The notes under the pieces are model-generated. The model saw nothing but the letters and a program-made list of their open reading frames with translations, did not search any database and was not told where the DNA came from. From positions 517,152 through 581,151 of the forward strand of contig NW_026252091.1 of the NCBI RefSeq assembly GCF_025399195.1: 64,000 nucleotides of DNA. Reading direction: 5' to 3'. Position numbers and translations under genes: made by a program. Positions 11,849-25,368 of the stretch are shown here, one piece after another. Position 1 is the stretch's first letter. Each line of letters starts with the position of its first letter. Source of the DNA: Umbelopsis ramanniana AG (lineage: Eukaryota; Mucoromycota; Umbelopsidomycetes; Umbelopsidales; Umbelopsidaceae).

Positions 11849-14059
11849 TTATGCTTCATTGGAGGCAATAGCCTTTTCCTCATCAACAACCTCTTCCTTA
11901 TGGTCTGCAGCTGCGGTAGGTTCGCTTACGTTGACCTCCTCCTTTGCAATGGGTCCACCAAATCTATCATTCTTAATGAACAGGGAGACAATAAAAGCGC
12001 CGCCGGCAGTAACAAGAGGGATGATGAACACCTTGTGTAAGGTGACTGAGAACACATCGACAATGATTTTGCGGAATTGTTCTGGAAGGAGTCCAATAGC
12101 GGTGTAGTTGGCAATGGCACCAATGGCTTCAGCAGCTTGTACAGCGGCAGGATCAGCAGACTCCAGTTCTCCGGCGATGATGACATTCATAGCAGTTTGA
12201 TAGATGGCGATACCGATAGCAGAAGCCAAGGTCATAAAGAAGGAATTCAAACTTGTAGCGACAGCTAGATACTTTTTCTCTGAAGAGTTCTGGACAGCAA
12301 CAATGCAGTTCTGCATAGTAAAGCCGAAGCCCAAGCCGGCAAAGCTGAGATATCCAGTTTGCTGACCATAGTTTGAGCCGGGGTTTAGGGTATAGAACAA
12401 ACCGTAGCCTAGAAGGTTAAGAGCAGCTCCTGCGACAATGAAAGGCTTGACACGCTTGACAATAGGGATGAAAAATCCACTTCCAATAGAAGCAGCAATC
12501 ATGCAAATCTAAAAATTGAAGAAATAAGTTAACAAATTGGTATCACCGAATGACACTTGGGGCTGTAACCAAAATTATATTTACCATGTAGGGAAGAAGT
12601 CGGAGACCCGATGTCGTACTATCGGCACCATACACAGATTGGAAGATGACAGGACCGAAATAAAGTGTTCCGATGAATCCAAAGGCGACAAAGAAAGTGA
12701 ATATATAGATGATGGCTATAGCAGGATTGAGAAGTACAGGGAACGGAATGAGCTGGAAACAAGAACAAATTAGCATATCTGACCAGGGTATTTGGCTTTG
12801 CAATTCTTCTACATTTTTCTGGAAGGAAAAGACATACAGGTTCTTTGGCAACGTAGCCTTCAACAAATCCGAGGATAATGAGCGAAACACCGGAAGCAAC
12901 AAAGCATGCAATGACATGAGGGCTGTTCCAGGCATACTTGACACCACCCCAGCTCAAAGCAAGGAGAAGCAAGACGACGAACAGAATAGAGAAAGCAATA
13001 CCAAGCCAGTCAATTCGCTTCATCTTGTCTCGGAACGATGAAGGTCCTTCCACTGGCAGTTTCAAAAAGACAGTAATGATGGTGAAAGCGACGACTGATA
13101 GAATGACGTTTAGCCTTGAAAAATTATTGTATGAAATTAGTAAATTGTACGGAGACATTTTTTGTTGGTAGGTGCAACTTACCAGAAATCCCATCTCCAT
13201 GAAACGTGATCAACAAAAGCGCCGCCTGTGAAAAATATTGTGCATTAGGATTACATAGCACAGCATGGAGAAAGACTAAGCGGACATTTAGCGTACCAAT
13301 CAAAGGTCCAACTACACTAGCGACACCGTAAATGACCATCATGAGAGCCTGGTATCTAGGGCGCATATCCACAGGAGAGATATCGGCAATGATGATGTAG
13401 CAGATTGAAATCACACCACCACCACCCAAGCCTTGCACAGTTCGACCAGCGATGAGCATACCCATAGAGGTTGCGAGTGCATTGACAATGGATCCAATGA
13501 AGAAGAGAAAGATGGCGACCTGAATAACGACTTTTCGGCCAAAGATGTCTGAAAACTAGAGAAAATATCGGAAGTGGAAAAAAAAAACCGAATAAATCAG
13601 TAAAATGTAATACACAAGTCGGACATTCCCCAACTCTAAAAAAAATAATAATAATAGCGGATCACAAAAGCGAAATGCTGAGATCCTCTCGTAACTTACT
13701 TTTCCGTAAAGAGGTTGCGTGGCATTAAAGGCTACAAGGTATGCTGTAGCGATCCAGGTAGCATCCTCGATGTCATTCAACTGAGAAGAAATCTTGCCCA
13801 TAGCAGGGGCAATGACGGTTGAATTCAACGATGCCATGAACATCGACACGGAAAGACCAACATAAATAGTTGCAGTGGATAAGTTTTTTTTGGCTCCTTC
13901 CATGTCTTGAATACTGAGGATAGTGGGTCGATGGCTATTTATTTTTTGAAGCTCTTCATGGCGGGTGGGAACCATCTTAATGGATTCGTGATCTGACGTT
14001 TCGTCTCGCAAAGTGTCACTGGCTGCGCCATTCGAATGAGTGGTGTTCTCTGTATCCAT
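11849..14059 (-). CDS. MFS multidrug-type transporter, about 14 helices
   Basis: Exons 13700-14059, 13297-13555, 13183-13225, 12838-13114, 12585-12752 and 11849-12508 total 589 codons, giving 588 residues. After a hydrophilic N-terminus of about 75 residues, the protein has many hydrophobic helices. The MFS motif A is seen as GKFSDIFGRK after helix 2. A drug:H+ antiporter-type segment, GRTVQGLGGGGVIS, follows. The helix count and length resemble the DHA2 (14-spanner) family of drug:H+ antiporters and siderophore or toxin exporters at the plasma or vacuolar membrane. The substrate cannot be predicted. The C-terminus is acidic (EEVVDEEKAIASNEA). A TATAAATA box lies about 65 bases upstream of the start, consistent with regulated expression. 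Confidence 0.88.
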
Positions 14060-15925
14060 TGTAGAGCAACAGCAGAAGAAAGAAATAAGGGAAGAAACCT
14101 CTGTGCAGGATCAACCTATTCTGTATTTATAAACGTTCATCGAAAATGAGGCGTTTCCTTCGGTCCAACTGAGGGCCCGATTTCTAAATTCACAACGCTT
14201 TTTCGGCCCATCAGTTCACCCCCGAAGGTCCGACAGATCTTCCTAAATCGCTTAATGGTGGCTACGATGTCTTTTCCTATCCTTGGCAACCGACAGGTTT
14301 AGAGATATAATGTCATCCAATGCCATTGTAAGAACAATGTAAATTGACTATGCATTACATGAAGAAAGAGAAATGCTGCATTAATATATTGCCTGAGAGT
14401 GGTCCCGTGTGTGGATCTTTCCTAAGGCATGACTCGTCCAAAGGATTGGTTATTTGTTCGCTTTCTCACATGGACTACCAGTCCATTGCGCGCCTTGTGG
14501 ATTACTAACAGAAAACCGCATTTTCCCTCACTTTACTATTCAAACCTAGCTTCTATCTATATTATTGACGTACGCATTCTTCGTCCATATGCACATGACT
14601 CAATATGTGGGTCGCCATAACAGAAAAGCCATCGTCGACGCTTGTCAATCAGCTTATTCGGCAGGCGAAATATCCGAGGTACCGAACAGCGCGAGTTGAT
14701 GCCATAAATGCCGAAATAATGTATACATTTAGTGGCTGGCTGTGCGCCGTCAATACCCAGAAAAAGTCAACGTAAGTAAGGGTAGGTTTAGCCGCTGAGA
14801 AGTCGTCATTCTTCCAATGTAGCAGCGTAGAAATAGCTATGTTTGCGATTCACCTGAGTTGATCATTTATTCATCCTCGTGCTTTCCTTCCTGTAGAATA
14901 TCCAATTCCGATCCTTCTGACCAACCTCAATGACCGCCTTTGATTGGCTGATAGATGGCATGGATTTCCTGTCGTAACTTGGATTTGCCAACGCCGATAG
15001 CTGAGAACATGAGAATAAAACCCGGGTATGAAGGGTTGCGGATCATTTCCCAACGGACTGGATACTCCTGTCGCTTGAGTATGCTTTTCGCTACAGTCTG
15101 TTATGCTTCTGCCAATGGCACAGCTTATTTCTGATATTCAATTATCTTTCGTGCCGTTTGACAGTCTGGGATGATATTCATTGTTCGATTTCAATTTATC
15201 ACATAATAACTGTTCCATTCATTGAATGATTTATTCTTATAAGATGTTATGGTAACCCACAAAATCATATAGGTATTATGTTGCCTTTACTGGAAGAGCG
15301 ATGGCTGTTATCGAATCCAACTTAAACTCAGCCTCAAAACCAACGAGTATTAAAACCAGCAGAGTATATCTTTCGCCTCTTAGGCTTTGCGCCGACTTCC
15401 CCCACAGCAGGTTTTTTACTCTGCCTGTCCCTCTTAATATGTTTATGACAACTTTTGTCTCAAAAGTGTAAACATTGTACCTGATGTATTTCTCCAATGC
15501 AGCCGTCATGTTGTACCTCCCATACGACTTTCTTATTGTATAAGCTCGAACATTTCGATCTCCTTGTGTTCTGTCTACAAAATACCGAATGTTGTCTTCC
15601 GGTCAAAATGCCACGCTTAGCACAACTTCAAATCTCCTAGCATCTATCGGATCCTCTTTCCAATATTACACAAATAAATTTTCAAAACAGTCAGTAACCA
15701 CCAGCAAAGTGGTTTCAAATGAATGATGCTCTATATGAAAACAAACAGAGCGCACGTTTTGATTTGCAGAATGCAGTTTTGGGGAAGGCGTAAATCAGAT
15801 CAGCTCACATTTGGGCGGACGTGAACAGCGAACATAATTCAATAGCCGCTCAACATTTTTTTTTTATTGAACAAGGAACCACGTCCGCTAATCTCTTACC
15901 TCCTTTCATAAAGTAATCCTCAAAC
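14060..15925. other. Long intergenic region, no gene seen
   Basis: Nearly 1.9 kb separates the divergent starts of the MFS transporter and the thiolase. Open frames here are at most about 80 codons, lack conserved motifs and are not joined by convincing splice sites. No tRNA-like clover leaf or repeat was recognised. It probably holds two promoters. Confidence 0.5.
14124..14131 (-). promoter_or_regulatory. TATA box of the MFS transporter gene
   Basis: The minus strand reads TATAAATA here, about 65 bases before the start codon at 14059. Position and sequence fit a TATA box. Confidence 0.5.
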
Positions 15926-17584
<1,659 letters not shown>

Positions 17585-17805
17585 AAAAAATAATAATCCC
17601 CCTGTCCACATCAACACGCATTATCCTTTTTGTTAATTCGTATATCACGTAGATACATGCAGCCTACCTAATGATCATTGACGTTCAAATAAATTTTTTT
17701 TGTCGCGTCAACAATATGTCCCCCATCCTTGCCCCTGCACTGCACCGGTGCTTGAAATGAAGTCGGGTAAATTTTCCACTCCTCAAACTTTTTTGGCATT
17801 CAAAC

Positions 17806-19721
17806 ATGGCAATGAATACCAGGTTATGGTGTATGACCTGGAAGCATGCCAAGAGTGTGGGTGAATGCAACGGCATTTCTCGAACGATAATGCGATCGTT
17901 TCAGACGTCGTCCGTTTGTGCAGCCAAAAAGAAGAAACAAAAGGCTGCCGAAACCGAAGAAAAGCTACTGCTCGGGCGACCTTCCAACAACCTTCGAATC
18001 GGTGTCGTTGGCATGCCCAACATTGGAAAATCATCCTTGTTTAATGCACTGACCAGCAGCGCAGTGGCTGCCGAGAATTATCCTTTCTGTACAATAGGTA
18101 TGAACAAGCTCGATTTGACATGTCAAAACATGTGGCAGATTTTTTTTTCTTTTTCTTTTGAAGGCGTCTGATGGTTTGCGTTCAGATCCTGAAGAAGCTC
18201 GTGTCACTGTGCCTGACGAACGGTTCGATTGGCTTTGCAAACAGTACTCTCCGGAAAAAATCACTCCGGCATTTGTAAGGGAGCTTTTTAAAATTATCCT
18301 CTCTCCACCTGTTTCAATGGCTGAATTCATGTTGTTCCAAGCTCACCGTTATAGATATCGCTGGTCTGGTACGAGGCGCGGCATCAGGTGCTGGACTTGG
18401 AAATGCCTTCTTGTCCCATGTTCGATCGGTCGATGCTGTGTTCCATCTAGTTAGGGCATTTGATAACGAGGATGTTCAACATGTGGAAGACGTCGTAGAC
18501 CCAGCACGCGATTTAGAAATCATCCATGAGGAACTGCGACTCAAGGACGAGGAAACTTTGGAAAAAGTCATTGCTGACTTGAGCAAATCAGGTAAAGGTG
18601 GCGCAAATATCTCTGAAATTCTCAAGAAGAACCTGGAAACGGCTGAGAGGGCTGCACAGTTGTTGGCAGAGGGCTCGGATGTGCGTAAAGTGGATTGGAC
18701 CAACTCAGAAATTGAATTCATCAATACTTTGCATCTGTTGACCGCAAAGCCAATGATCTATCTGGCGAATGTCAGTCAAGATGACTATTTGAAACAAAAC
18801 GAAAGCAAAAGGTGTGTATGGGATGGTTGTCGCTTTTGGAAGGATGGAATTCATCACTAATCAAAATTTGTAGGTTGACGCAAGTCAAAAAATGGGTGCA
18901 AGAGAATAATCCTACTGATACTATTATACCTGTCTCTATTGCTTTGGAATCCACGGTAATCTATGTTTCATTCTATTGGCAATGAGAAGCCTTGAATGGT
19001 CTAAAGCTAACATGCTTCCCAGCTATCGCAAATGAGCTTAGAGGAACGAACGGAATTTTGCAAAGATGTTGGTCTTGAGTCTCAATTGGAGCACATCATC
19101 CTTGAAGGTTACAAGTGTTTGAATCTTATTCATTATTTTACCGCTGGTCCAACAGAAGTTCGAGCGTGGACTGTTAGGGTAAGATAGAACCGGAGGTATG
19201 ATCCGAGCAAAATGATTTATTAACAACGTTACTTGCTTTCAAAAGAACAATACGAAAGCACCACAAGCCGCCGGTGTCATACAGTAAGAATCTAAGTGCT
19301 TTGGTAGTTCTCCTTCGTAATTTTGGCGTAACCGTTTTTTCTCCAACAGTACTGATTTTGAAAGAGGCTTCATTATGGCTGAAGTCATGAAGTTCAACGA
19401 TCTAGAGAAACTAGGATCAGAGAATGCTGTTAAGGCAGCAGGTAAATATTTACAAAAGGGCAAAGACTATAAAGTTGAAGATGGCGATATTATATATTTC
19501 AAGGTAAAAGACTGAGTTGCGAGGAAGAGCCTGTCAAAGTACATCTCGTTGACTAACCATCCGCTTGCTTTTCAACAACTCATATAAATTTCTTTCTCTC
19601 TGGATACTGTTTTCGACATTGTAGTTTAATGGTAAGTGCTATATTCAGTGTCCTCTGACCTCAATACATACTGAAAAAATCTCATGTTCCCTCTCCATCA
19701 GTTACAGCAAAAAAGAAATAG
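17806..19721 (+). CDS. OLA1: OLA1/YchF-family P-loop ATPase, probably mitochondrial
   Basis: Nine exons: 17806-18097, 18186-18274, 18342-18811, 18874-18955, 19023-19178, 19246-19283, 19350-19503, 19625-19631 and 19702-19721. They sum to 436 codons, giving 435 residues. The G1 loop is GMPNIGKSS, followed by switch [19 protein letters not shown], a coiled-coil insertion and the TGS domain ([10 protein letters not shown] type, here [17 protein letters not shown]). The C-terminus is the classical YFKFN followed by VTAKKK, which requires a 7-base exon. The first 65 residues are extra and basic, with RSFQTSS resembling a presequence cleavage region, so this may be the mitochondrial paralogue known in yeast as Ylf2. 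The family hydrolyses ATP in preference to GTP and associates with ribosomes or stress responses. At the NKxD-equivalent position the sequence reads NVSQ, whereas human OLA1 has NLSE. Confidence 0.9.
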
Positions 19722-20055
19722 AACAACAGCTTTTCGGATTTAGTCACAAATGTTAGCATTCATGTACACTTTTTCAATATCTATAAAAAGTAGACTACGA
19801 TCGAATCAAGTTAATGCTTCTATGGCTGCCCCTTTTCACTTCTTTTTCTTTACACCAAGATGATTTTTTATGAAGTGAATGAGTAATCACAGCTTTAGAT
19901 GTATGCGAGGGAATGAAAAAGGTTTAAGACACACCTTATATCAATAAAGAAAGTGAAAAAAAAAAATTCAAAAATGTAGGAAAATACAAGTCAAAGTGGT
20001 TGTGCGGATTTTTGTTTCTTACTCTTAGTATAACTTGATTTGAGAGAGTAGTTGA
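19722..20055. other. Convergent 3' spacer, no gene seen
   Basis: The plus-strand OLA1-like gene and the minus-strand SEC63 gene end towards each other here. The spacer is AT-rich with A runs near 19961-19971 and contains no coding signal. Confidence 0.5.
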
Positions 20056-22788
20056 CTAGTCATCGTCGCTATCACTGTCGGTATCGCTGTCGTTATCATC
20101 AGCTTTGGGTTTTTGATTGGTCTGGGGTTTTGGTGGACCAGAAATAGCTCCACTGATACCTTGTTCGCGCATCAACTTCATTTGTCCAGCAATACTATCC
20201 TCATCAGGTTCCGAGATAGTGTCGTCGATGTCATCCTCCGGTGGGAGATCAGAAGGTTCCTGAATAACGAGCTTAATGTCTTGACGTAAATCGGTGCCCA
20301 CAAATGAGTCGGAGCGGACAAAGTATGAGAAAGTGTATGTGCCAGCTTTGGGTGGTCCAGGGAATTGAATCTTAATAGTTTTCTTGGTGACGATGTCGGT
20401 GATCTTTTGTGGGGGCACGATGATGCGATTGACCTTGGGGTCACCGAGGTATACCCACCAGTATGGCTTCTTTTCCTGTTTACAAAGATGGTCAATACAG
20501 TCGACTAAGAATGAATGTTTCATAGTAAATTTCAAAACTTACACCAGGGAAGTAAGGAGCGTGGGCAGGACTGATGCGTTCGTCAGATTCCTTGATTTCT
20601 TTCTTGCCTTCTATGATAGCATCAACAGCATCTAATGCTTCATCGTCCTCGTCCTCCTTTTCATTGATTTCGCTTTGCTCAACACCCTTGCCATTTGTCT
20701 TTGCTGATTCAACACCAACAACAACACCATTTTGCAGTTTCAAAATAAAGGTCACAATGGCCCCAACGGTAAGAATACTGTCGCCGGCAACTATAATTTG
20801 AGCTCATTAGTCTCAACATTCCATCTCTGACATCGTGTCTTCTTTGTGCCCTTACCTCTAAATTCCGCCTTTAATGTATGCAACTGAGGAATAGCTTTAG
20901 CAACCTCCATGCAGTCCAAGTATTGGTCGTTTGATAATGGCTTGAGTAATGCTTTGCGTTGATCCTCAGGGGCATCCAAGAACTTTTGAACACTGGGGAA
21001 AGTGCGTTTCTTGGATCGGTAGTATTGTCGAAGAAGTGCGTTATTAACGTATGGTAGCTGCAAAAGTGCTGACTCTCCAGGAAAGATAGCTTGGACAAGT
21101 GATTGAGATAGATCCATAATACGGGAGGATGATTGTAACCATAGCTTAACCAAAGCAATTTGAAGCAAACCGTTGAGAAGATGGACAGACGTTTCAACGA
21201 TGAATTGTTGATCTATTGGAAAGAGCATACGGTCAACGAAACTTTGCGGTTTACCTTTGCAAACCAATACCACAATAAACTTACCCTTGATCAGTCCGGC
21301 ATCTGTTACCTCAACTCTCAATAGATGAGCATAAATTAGAACCTTAACCTTGTAGCAATATGGCGCCGAGAACTGCTTCAAAAACGCGCGATGAGAAACC
21401 GTTAGCTGCATATATTATCACTTTCGACTCCTGAGAAGTGCCAGACTTACTCTCTTGCTCTTTTCAAACTTTTGACCATATCGGTTCTCCATTTCTTCCT
21501 TTATGATGGTTACGATGGGAACAAGGCTGGCTTCATCAGAGGGACGGATAGTGAGCTTTTCCTTGAATTCGACGGATGTGGAGAGAATATCAATGAGGTC
21601 TAAGTGTAGGTGACAAATATATCAGCTCATATGTTCTCGTCGTTATTCGATGTATACTATCGGTGGATTAGTATCACTCACCGCGATGAGTGGAGTTCTC
21701 TTTCAACTCTTTGAAGAATAAAGCCATTGAACCATTGAGAATTCTATCCTTGGTCAATCTTCGTGAACGATACCACCATCTTGCCTGTAAATGCGATGTG
21801 TTATAATAAAGTCAGTGAATCTCTTTCCTTTCAAGAGAACTTACGATGTGAGTAGGGAGCAAGATACCAAACAACAAGCCATAGAAAGCGAGTGTGAAGT
21901 AAGAGTTGCTGCCTTCTACGAGCCATTTAGGTAGAGCGATTCCCATGGTATATGATTGCTTTCCGTCAGGGTGACCATATTCTTCATAGTTTTTACGAGT
22001 ATCTTCATCGGTAAGTCTAAAAAGATATTGGCATAGTTGAGCACATCTTTCAATCAGATTCCAAGCAATCCATCGTACACTGTAGTCTTACACTTTATAT
22101 GCCTTTGTGATTTCCACAAACTTGGCTTCGTACTCTTCAGCCTGATCCTTGGGAGCTTTATCAGGATGATACACCAAGGAAAGTTTTCTGTAAGTTTTCT
22201 TGATATCCGAAAGCTCGGTGCCCTTCAATGATTGGCCAGTCAGTATAGATGCCTACGTCAAGGTATTCTGACTCGCTTGCGCTGGACACAACTTACCTCA
22301 GGTATTTGAAGAATATCATAAGGATCCCAAACCACCTTGTGAACTTCAGTCATGGAAATCTTGTAGGCGAGGAAGGAAAATAGAATCCATCCCAATACAA
22401 TGAACAGTATTCTAGATAAATATTCGTTTGGTTAATTGGCCCCTGTTAGGTTTGAGAACGCCTTCTAAAAGCTTACCTAGCGTTAGCAACATGTCTGACA
22501 GCACTACGTTTCCTTGCTGCTGCTAGTCGTGCGGATTTGCTTTTACATGGCTCGCAATTACAATATGTTTTTCCAGCTTTTGCTAGGAAAGAGGAGAAAG
22601 TGTGTTAGTGTCTGATCGCGATGTGCTAGGTGTTCCCCTGATGTTGCTCAATCTGATCCATTACCTTTGGCGTCCTTAAATGTTTGGTAAATCCATTGCA
22701 AGGTAAGTGGTACTAAGAAGAGCGCTAACACCGACAATACAAAGTAGTTGAAGGTGACGCCTTGCTCGTCATAAGTATATTGAGCCAT
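20056..22788 (-). CDS. SEC63: ER translocon J-protein Sec63
   Basis: Ten exons: 22665-22788, 22477-22582, 22297-22411, 22092-22252, 21845-22016, 21682-21784, 21451-21599, 20856-21405, 20543-20790 and 20056-20475. They total 716 codons, giving 715 residues. Sec63 sits in the ER membrane with Sec61/62/71/72 and recruits Kar2/BiP to pull precursors into the lumen. The sequence shows an N-terminal membrane helix, a second helix ([18 protein letters not shown]), then a lumenal J domain that begins [11 protein letters not shown] and carries the HPD tripeptide (YHPDKAPKD). A third helix and two Sec63/Brl regions with a long helical middle follow. The fibronectin-like end contains [11 protein letters not shown]. 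The protein ends in an acidic Asp/Ser tail, typical of the family. All intron phases agree. Confidence 0.95.
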
Positions 22789-23833
22789 GATGACAAGAGC
22801 GGTGATCAACCAAGCTACAAAATTGACCCCGTCAAAATGCTTGCAATTCAGCTGGAGCGTCCTGATTGGCCAGCAATTTTTCGTGACATCAAAACGCAGA
22901 GAGCTGGCCACGTAAAATTCGAAAGCACTGTGAAGGAGACTGAAATACAAGATAGGACAGTAGGTGGTGAAAATTCAAGCATTAAAGAAAAAAAAAGATA
23001 ATGTTCGACGTATTTGAAGACTAACTATGTGATAGATTGCGAAATTCCCGTCTACCGCTTTGACGAAGTATCTGTGATATGGAATATACGGTACGAAGCG
23101 GCTACTTGAATAAAAGGAGCCATATGATCAACCTCTTCCATCGCGTTATACACAACTTTTACATGATATATGCATGTGTCAAGCATTTTTGGATAATAAA
23201 ATAAAGATATCTGGATTGATACAAAGTATTATCATGATCCGAGCATAATTCGTTACAAGTGTTGCCTTGGTGGCCAAACACTAACGCGATCATTTCATAA
23301 TGGAAGTCATCTAGTAGTCATATTACGTTGGTTTGCCTGCAGGGATGCGTACTTCCATAGCCAACAAAGAGCAGCTTGCTAACGGCTGACCTTGCACTCG
23401 ATAGGTAAATATGCTATTTCTAGAGCGTAGAGTTGGTGATATGAAGTATTATATAACAGTTTGACATATTAGCTTTTCATAATGGCGATGGGATAATAGA
23501 CTCTATTTACGCGCAGTGTTCTTGGCTTTCTTATAAGTTCTACCCTTCCACAGCGCAACAAGGTGTAGCAGAAACAAAAAAGTCGCTACAGCATACAATA
23601 TATGATTAATAAGAGACTTCTAGGGTTTACGACTATGACCGTACCCCACTCATTACGTCCTTCACCAATCACACCACTTAATAACCTGCCCGGACCAGAG
23701 TGCTACAACTCCGCCATCCGCCCCACTTTCTCATCAAATTACAATTCACTGTAGATGTTTCATTTCAAGAATTTTATTTTTGCAAAGGGCGGTGTACTTG
23801 GGAAAAAATAATGTACAGCTAAAGATGGGTTAC
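22789..23833. other. Intergenic region, no gene seen
   Basis: About 1 kb lies between the SEC63 start and the 3' end of the CipC-like gene. A plus-strand open frame at 22762-23001 has no family features. I see no RNA gene or repeat. Confidence 0.5.
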
Positions 23834-24304
23834 TTAGAAACCGCCAGTGTATCCAGTGCGCTCTTTGTACAACTTCTCGGCTTCCTGGGTAGCGTGACGC
23901 TTGGCCTTCTCGCGATCAATGAAGTTAAGACCCTTAGACTCGATGAGACCTGTAAAAAGGCGTGGGCTGATTTAGTATGTTTGGACGCGTCAGAGCACAC
24001 ATGTGCGTAGGATAAACTTACCGTCAACGGAGGCACCAGCAATACCAGCCAAAATCTCCTTGGCGAAAGCGTGGTCGTCTTGCTTTCCCTCCTTAGCGGC
24101 CTTCTGTTCGTAAAGACGCATGGCCTCGAAAGCAGCGGCACCACCCTAAAGTAAACGAATGCAGGTTAGGGATGTTCATGAAGTTCACACCGAGTAACAG
24201 CTTCCGTGACTTACAATCAACTCGTGGGACCAGGTAGCCTTGTGCTCCTCGGTGGGCTGTTCAACGGCATGGACTTGTTCGTAAGCTTCTCTGTTGTATG
24301 ACAT
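23834..24304 (-). CDS. CipC-like DUF3759 protein
   Basis: Exons 24215-24304, 24022-24145 and 23834-23949 sum to 110 codons, giving 109 residues. The sequence contains the hallmark stretch EEHKATWSHELIGGAAAFEA, then AKEILAGIAGASVD, and finally LNFIDREKAKRHA. These match the fungal CipC (concanamycin-induced protein C) family. Its members are small, soluble, abundant and often induced by stress or in planta, but their biochemical role is not established. Codon use is biased and a TATAAAAGG box sits about 50-60 bases upstream, both fitting strong expression. No signal peptide or membrane segment is visible. Confidence 0.9.
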
Positions 24305-25368
24305 TATGGATGATAGATAGTTGATAATACTTGGGCGTCAAGCGATGATGGCTTCCTTTTATACGTTTTGATCGTGGCCTCAATTCTCGCGGGGACTGCT
24401 ATTGAACTTTGTTGCGGATATCTCCTAATTTAGTAAGAATTACTGCACTGCTGCCATCATCTTCTTAGACGGACAGTGGCACATCACCGCCATCTAGTTT
24501 TGGCAAAGTCTACACCTGCTCCCTTAGGACCCAGGTTATGTGTGAGAGGCTTTTCCTTCAAAGTTAAAATATGTTAACACATTTATCACCTGCTGTGAGA
24601 CAGTTTGTAACCTGTCGCTCATGGTTCTGCGACTTTTTAAATGTGCGCGTTTATTTCCTCCTTTCTCGTCTTCAAACATTAATACCGCAAGTTTGCTATG
24701 AATAAGCCGTCTGGAAGATTCAGCCACCTAGACCGTAAAAGGGCAGCAACTTCACGTTCATATTCCATTAGTGGCAAGCCGGAACGGGGATCGCAATACA
24801 CATAGCCCAAAGTAAACGTCGGTTGCCGATTTCTGAAAAGCAATTGAGCCAAGAACTGAATGAAAAAATGCGGTTAAAGCGAAATTAGCCTTTCGGTTTC
24901 TTGAAATTCTGAGCTTTTTTGCAAATGGAACCCTGTCAAGCGTTATAACTCCAGAGTATTTTTATCTAACGAAGGCTTGGCAAGTCATCCGATCCCCTCT
25001 CTCCCCTTGGGAAGATCAAACACTACTTCTCCTTTTTTTTTTTGCCAACAAGATTTGGGTTTGAAGAAGTAAGAACAAGGTAACTCTGCCTATAGTGGCG
25101 ACATGTTCGAGAAAATACCATGTCTTTCTGTTACAGTTTATTAAAAACCACCAAGCTTCCATAATCACGAGGATGGGATGCGGAGATCAGATACCGTGCA
25201 GCCGCCGCACCTTGGCTCGTTGTGGCTCAATTCAATGTGTATCTTGTCTGGCTAGCTGACGGGCTCCAACATCCGGATGATATCGCGATGAAGCATAAAT
25301 CAAACATAAAGATACATTGTATATGGTAGCACTTGTTTTATTTACTTTTTCTCCACAAGTGTTTACGA
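24305..25368. other. Intergenic region, no gene seen
   Basis: About 1.06 kb separates the CipC-like promoter from the 3' end of HUL5. Frames are short and unsupported. Homopolymer T runs occur near 25031-25042. Confidence 0.5.
24355..24365 (-). promoter_or_regulatory. TATA box of the CipC-like gene
   Basis: The minus strand reads CGTATAAAAGG here, 51-61 bases before the start codon. This is a strong TATA match. Confidence 0.6.

Noticed and set aside
22762-23001. 79-codon plus-strand frame upstream of SEC63
   Set aside because: It overlaps the SEC63 first exon on the other strand and shows no signal or domain.
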